In this document: positions 53,571-56,801 of the stretch, in pieces
How positions within the stretch are numbered: the stretch's first letter is position 1
How the letters are laid out: each line of letters starts with the position of its first letter
Assembly: GCA_014239955.1 (NCBI GenBank)
Contig: JAAZXW010000011.1
Location: 64,001-120,801 of the forward strand
Length of the DNA: 56,801 nucleotides
Direction: 5' to 3'
From: Methanobacteriota archaeon
GTDB taxonomy: Archaea > Thermoplasmatota > Poseidoniia > Poseidoniales > Thalassarchaeaceae
Notes under the pieces: generated by a model
The model's input: only the letters and a program-made list of their open reading frames with translations
Told to the model about the DNA's origin: nothing
Databases searched by the model: none
Made by a program: the position numbers and the translations under genes

Positions 53571-54200
53571 ATGTCGGGATCGATTGTGCTATTCGGACCC
53601 CCGGGAGCAGGCAAGGGCACACAAGCAGAAATTATCGTAGAAATGACCGGGAAGCCCCAGGTTTCTACGGGGGACATGCTTCGTTCAGCGGTTTCCCAAG
53701 GGACGGAACTTGGTTTGGAAGCGAAGACGTATATGGAATCCGGGCAACTTGTTCCCGACCAGGTGATAATTGGGTTAATTGAAGGCAGGTTGAATGAGCC
53801 AGACGCATCAAATGGCGTCCTATTTGACGGATTCCCGAGAACCATACCCCAAGCAGAAGCTCTAGCAGGGATTACCGAGGTATCGGCGGTGATATCCATC
53901 GAGGTTCCAGATGAAGACATCGTAAACAGGATAGTAGGAAGGCGAATGGATCCAGAAACCGGTGAGATATATCATGTTTCATTCAAACCACCACCTCCGG
54001 AGGTAGAGGGCAGACTTATTCAGAGGAAGGACGACAATGAGGATACTGTCCGATCAAGGCTCGCTGCCTACTATGAGCAAACAAAGCCACTAGGGGACTG
54101 GTACGGCAATATGGGGATACTCGCAATCGTCGATGGAACCGGCTCAATTCAGGACGTCAGCCAGTCCGTCGCAAATGCCGTAAGAAGCCTATGGGGTTAG
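53571..54200 (+). CDS. adk: Adenylate kinase
   Basis: Interconverts ATP + AMP and 2 ADP. 209 residues of the long bacterial-type form. Walker A/P-loop GPPGAGKGTQ, AMP-binding STGDMLRSAV, VLFDGFPRTIPQAEAL and the LID region RRMDPETGEIYHVSFKPPPPEVEG (no zinc cysteines) followed by RLIQRKDDNEDTVRSRL. First gene of a tight three-gene set: rnp4 starts 4 bases after its stop. In many archaea a different adenylate kinase occurs next to ribosomal genes; the bacterial form here suggests an old transfer. Confidence 0.96.
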   Translation: MSGSIVLFGPPGAGKGTQAEIIVEMTGKPQVSTGDMLRSAVSQGTELGLEAKTYMESGQLVPDQVIIGLIEGRLNEPDASNGVLFDGFPRTIPQAEALAGITEVSAVISIEVPDEDIVNRIVGRRMDPETGEIYHVSFKPPPPEVEGRLIQRKDDNEDTVRSRLAAYYEQTKPLGDWYGNMGILAIVDGTGSIQDVSQSVANAVRSLWG

Positions 54201-54203
54201 ACA

Positions 54204-54542
54204 ATGGCTGGAAGGGGAAGGCGTTCCAGAAGGAGAAAGGCAGATCGAAAGAATGAGGCCGAAAATGCAATCAGGCATCTCTCCACTGTGCTTGAGGCCA
54301 GTCTAGGAGGGGGAAACCCAATCGCAGATAACGCAGCAAGGCAAATTCTTGCTATCGGTAAGAAACACGGCGTCCGACCCAGCTCCGAAGTAAATAGGAA
54401 GATATGCCGGAGTTGCAAACAATCCATGTCCCCTGGCCTCACATCAAGAGTAAGAATAACATCCAAGACATTAATCAGCACCTGTCTCAGATGTGGGAGG
54501 AAGGCCCGACAAGGTCCAGATTTCGCGGGGAACTCAAAATGA
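54204..54542 (+). CDS. rnp4: Ribonuclease P protein component 4 (Rpp21-like)
   Basis: Zinc-ribbon subunit of archaeal RNase P that helps the RNA process tRNA 5' ends. 112 residues: a basic N-terminus (GRGRRSRRRKADRKN), helices (AARQILAIGKKHGVRPSSEVNRK) and the zinc ribbon CRSCKQSMSPGLTSRVRI...CLRCGRKAR. Four bases separate it from adk. Its TGA overlaps the next ATG as ATGA. The RNase P RNA and the other subunits are not in the window. Confidence 0.85.
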   Translation: MAGRGRRSRRRKADRKNEAENAIRHLSTVLEASLGGGNPIADNAARQILAIGKKHGVRPSSEVNRKICRSCKQSMSPGLTSRVRITSKTLISTCLRCGRKARQGPDFAGNSK

Positions 54543-54814
54543 GTGATGATATACCCAGACGTATCGCTAACGCGGCCAAGAGTGAGGACCTGGAGATTTC
54601 GGTAAGAATTGGCAAAGGTGGGGTGACTGAATCGCTCCTCTTCGAGTTGTCAGATCAATTATCAAGAAAGAGATTAGTCAAGGTCAAGGCCAACAAGAGC
54701 ACTACATCCGACAGGGAGCAGAGAAGGTCACTATTCACCAAAATCGCTCAATTAACAACAGCAACTCTCGTATTTCAAAGGGGTAATGTAGCCGTTTTCT
54801 GGTCTGGTAAGTAG
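54539..54814 (+). CDS. YhbY-like CRM-domain RNA-binding protein
   Basis: 91 residues starting at the ATG that overlaps the rnp4 stop (ATGA), so translational coupling is likely. The CRM/YhbY pattern is visible in LEISVRIGKGGVTESLLFELSDQLSRKRLVKVKANK followed by TTATLVFQRGNVAVFW. The longer in-frame ATG at 54404 would lie inside rnp4 and has no family support. The family binds pre-ribosomal particles or structured RNA; the neighbour rnp4 fits an RNA-processing operon. Confidence 0.87.
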   Translation: MSDDIPRRIANAAKSEDLEISVRIGKGGVTESLLFELSDQLSRKRLVKVKANKSTTSDREQRRSLFTKIAQLTTATLVFQRGNVAVFWSGK

Positions 54815-54852
54815 TCAGTATAGCCGTTGATAAGACAGTCGGCAGCAGTCAC

Positions 54853-54858
54853 ATATTT
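54853..54858 (+). promoter_or_regulatory. TATA-like box of the ArsB/NhaD-type transporter gene
   Basis: ATATTT in CACATATTTAGAGG is centred about 29 bases before ATG 54885, at leaderless-type distance. Confidence 0.5.
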
Positions 54859-54884
54859 AGAGGCAATATTTCTCGCACCAAATA

Positions 54885-56303
54885 ATGGTGTCTGAACCCC
54901 AGGTAGTTCTAGCTATTTTCATCCTATCATTTGTCCTAATACTCTCCGAGGTCGTTCATAGGACAATAGCTGCATGGTTCGGCTCGGTCCTAATGCTTCT
55001 TTACGGGCATTACTCTGGTGTATTTCATCTACACGAGGTATGGAAACCAAACGAAATGGGCGTCGCCATACTGGAAAAGACATACACGCTTGAGCACACC
55101 ATGATCGGATGGATCGAGTGGGAAGTAATTGGGCTACTCCTTGGCATGATGATTTTCGCATCCATACTGGAACTCTGTGGTTTCTTTGAGTACGTCGCTA
55201 TCAAGGCCTCCAAGATGAGCAAGGGCGATCCTTGGAGGCTAATCGTCCTCCTAGGGACAATCACTACCCTAATCTCTCTTGTAATTGACAATGTTACTGC
55301 GATCATCATCATCGCCCCTGTGACTTTGAGGATTTGCAATAAACTGGAAATCAATCCAGTTCCCCCACTGATGGCCGAGGCAATCCTGTCGGACACCGGT
55401 GGTGTGGCGTCGATGGTCGGAGACCCCCCAAACGTAATGATAGCTGCAGCTGCTGCAGAATCTACTCTCGATTTGAGCGCATTCTCTTTCAATGGCTTCC
55501 TGTTTAAACTCGGAATCCTTACCATCTTTGCATGGGTTGCGACTCTAAGCTACTTCAGATGGTATTACCGAGAATGGTCCACTCAGAAGCCCCCTCATGT
55601 AGATTTGTTGTTAGAAGAAGACGAGTGGGAAGCTATCACCGACAAACCACTGATGTACTCCACTTTGATTATTCTTGGTTTCACTGTAGTCGCATTCTCA
55701 GCAAAGTCGCTGTTGGATCTTCCGATAGAAATAGATGGTATCGCACTATCCGGTGCAGCATTTGCGCTAATATTGGCCAGACCGAAAAAGGAAGAGCTCA
55801 GAGAGGGCTTCATAAACGAGGTCGTAGATAAGGTAGAATGGCAAGCTCTTCTTTTCTTCGCAGGCCTATTTCTACTTGTTGGAGCAGTAGGGGATGTAGG
55901 TTACCTTGAACAGGTTGCAAACTGGATTTTCGATAACTTTGGAGATGACGAGGTCAAGTTAGCTGTCGCAGTAATTTGGGTTTCCGCTATTGCAAGCGCT
56001 CTAATTGACAACATCCCATTTACTGCAGCCATGATTCCGGTTATATTCAGTATCACGGAGGCAAGTGGCGGTGAAATTAGCCCAGAGCCCCTTCTCTGGG
56101 CCCTAGCAATGGGTGCTGGTTTCGGTGGTAATGCCACCCCCATAGGTTCGAGTGCTAATGTTATGACTGTAGCCATCAGTGAACGTGGGCCATACCCGAT
56201 TACGACTGCCGAGTGGGTGCGGGCAGGCCTACCCGTAATGCTAATCACCTGCGTCGTTGCAACAATATTCATGATTGCGTTCCATGGGGTCCTTTACTCG
56301 TAG
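54885..56303 (+). CDS. ArsB/NhaD-type ion or anion transporter
   Basis: 472 residues and about 11-12 hydrophobic segments, starting with VVLAIFILSFVLILSEVVHRTI. The two inverted-repeat signature hairpins are clear: LVIDNVTAIIIIAPVTLRI with SDTGGVASMVGDPPNVMI, and SALIDNIPFTAAMIPVIF with GAGFGGNATPIGSSANVM. These define the ion transporter superfamily group of ArsB, NhaD and the P protein. Substrate is not decidable from sequence: Na+/H+ exchange and arsenite or dicarboxylate export are all possible. No ars genes are nearby, and Na+/H+ exchange fits a marine cell (inference). Confidence 0.88.
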   Translation: MVSEPQVVLAIFILSFVLILSEVVHRTIAAWFGSVLMLLYGHYSGVFHLHEVWKPNEMGVAILEKTYTLEHTMIGWIEWEVIGLLLGMMIFASILELCGFFEYVAIKASKMSKGDPWRLIVLLGTITTLISLVIDNVTAIIIIAPVTLRICNKLEINPVPPLMAEAILSDTGGVASMVGDPPNVMIAAAAAESTLDLSAFSFNGFLFKLGILTIFAWVATLSYFRWYYREWSTQKPPHVDLLLEEDEWEAITDKPLMYSTLIILGFTVVAFSAKSLLDLPIEIDGIALSGAAFALILARPKKEELREGFINEVVDKVEWQALLFFAGLFLLVGAVGDVGYLEQVANWIFDNFGDDEVKLAVAVIWVSAIASALIDNIPFTAAMIPVIFSITEASGGEISPEPLLWALAMGAGFGGNATPIGSSANVMTVAISERGPYPITTAEWVRAGLPVMLITCVVATIFMIAFHGVLYS

Positions 56304-56331
56304 TTTTGATCTCCGCTAGCATCAAGTCTTG

Positions 56332-56655
56332 ATGCCCGTTGCGCTTATCGTGGATTGCTCGGTCTGTGGCTTCTCATTGGATGGGACTAGTGTATGTCTA
56401 GCTTGTGGATCAGAAAATCAATCTGCCGCGACCAATGGGGACAATATCGAAAAAGAGGAAATTACAGAAATAGAAATTGACAATACCGAGGACTCTAATG
56501 GAGAAGATCCGAAGTTAACTACCGAAGAATCTGCCGATTTGAGTATGATAAAAACCCCGATATTACCTTTCGATATTGACGACGCACCCACTCATAGTGG
56601 TGATGAGATTCTTCCATACGGACTCGACTATGCGCCATTTTTCCCCAATAATTAG
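56332..56655 (+). CDS. Small acidic protein with N-terminal zinc-ribbon
   Basis: About 107 residues from ATG 56332; a TTG three bases earlier is also in frame. The N-terminus carries CSVCGFSLDGTSVCLACGS, two CxxC pairs likely to bind zinc. The rest is very acidic and probably disordered (EKEEITEIEIDNTEDSNGED) with a short hydrophobic end (LPYGLDYAPFFPNN). No membrane segment. The acidic tail could serve as a binding site for a basic partner. No family recognised. It starts 28 bases after the transporter gene. Confidence 0.65.
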   Translation: MPVALIVDCSVCGFSLDGTSVCLACGSENQSAATNGDNIEKEEITEIEIDNTEDSNGEDPKLTTEESADLSMIKTPILPFDIDDAPTHSGDEILPYGLDYAPFFPNN

Positions 56656-56801
56656 CCCTTTCTAGGTTATTTTCAGACTACTAATGCGGTCCACTGCTCC
56701 CGTCTTGTTCAAATACCATAGGTTGGTCCCGAGATTGCTTTGTGCGCTCTGATAGATTGCCTATCAGGGTAAGTGGTTGAGGCTGCTGCGCCCTGCGGGG
56801 A
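56656..56801. other. Intergenic region at the window edge
   Basis: No ORF of note. A hairpin CTGATAG-ATTGC-CTATCAG lies at 56749-56767, followed by a GC-rich stretch that the window cuts off. It could be a leader of the next gene or the start of an RNA gene; the available 146 bases do not decide. Confidence 0.4.

Noticed and set aside
54404-54538. Longer start for the YhbY-like gene
   Set aside because: It lies inside rnp4 in another frame. The CRM-domain family starts near the ATG at 54539, which overlaps the rnp4 stop as ATGA.
1-56801. tRNA, rRNA, CRISPR arrays, insertion sequences, phage genes
   Set aside because: No cloverleaf, repeat-spacer pattern, transposase or integrase was seen; every intergenic gap is under about 175 bases.

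Overview
The window looks like part of a marine euryarchaeal genome of the Ca. Poseidoniia (Marine Group II/III) type. Archaeal markers are CDP-archaeol synthase, archaeosine synthase (ArcS), RNase P protein Rnp4, archaeal S15, archaeal GluRS and PheT, a UPF0201 protein, class II GAPDH and an AglB-type oligosaccharyltransferase. Bacterial-type genes are mixed in: hexameric GDH, adenylate kinase, DnaJ and pyroglutamyl peptidase. So are several giant exported proteins. The taxonomic assignment is inference from gene content. I saw no tRNA, rRNA, CRISPR, insertion sequence or prophage. Coding density is very high and no gene-free stretch exceeds about 175 bases.

Layout. 1-6.1 kb: 3' end of an HD phosphohydrolase gene, GDH, an exported membrane-anchored protein (minus strand), carS and purD. 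6.1-24.2 kb, all plus strand: a 3310-residue AglB/STT3 protein with a very large extracellular extension, a membrane-anchored subtilase, a 1421-residue beta-helix surface protein and a winged-helix/STAND/TPR ATPase. 24.2-36 kb: an MBL-fold hydrolase, a 1909-residue Asp-rich-repeat/propeller exported protein, several small proteins, pyroglutamyl peptidase, UPF0201, DnaJ and a one-pass membrane protein. 36-48.7 kb: arcS, rps15, a gene that may encode a catalytically dead RecJ/Cdc45-like protein, an exported zinc-ribbon membrane protein, gltX, rnhB, a Lys-rich small protein, pheT (apparently starting at ATT), a GXGXG-domain protein and GAPDH. 48.7-56.8 kb: a 1588-residue subtilase, the adk-rnp4-yhbY operon, an ArsB/NhaD-type transporter and a small zinc-ribbon protein.

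How the genes fit together. Two exported subtilases, a pyroglutamyl peptidase and glutamate dehydrogenase fit a cell living on external protein: extracellular cleavage, peptide trimming, then amino-acid deamination. The giant surface proteins and the AglB fusion suggest a heavily decorated envelope. The remaining genes are translation, RNA processing and core metabolism.

Two architectural points stand out. All seven convergent gene pairs end within -4 to +7 bases of each other. Many start codons lie about 24-31 bases downstream of an AT-rich box, which suggests leaderless transcripts. A minority carry a Shine-Dalgarno sequence, and these include the unusual TTG (rps15) and ATT (pheT) starts.
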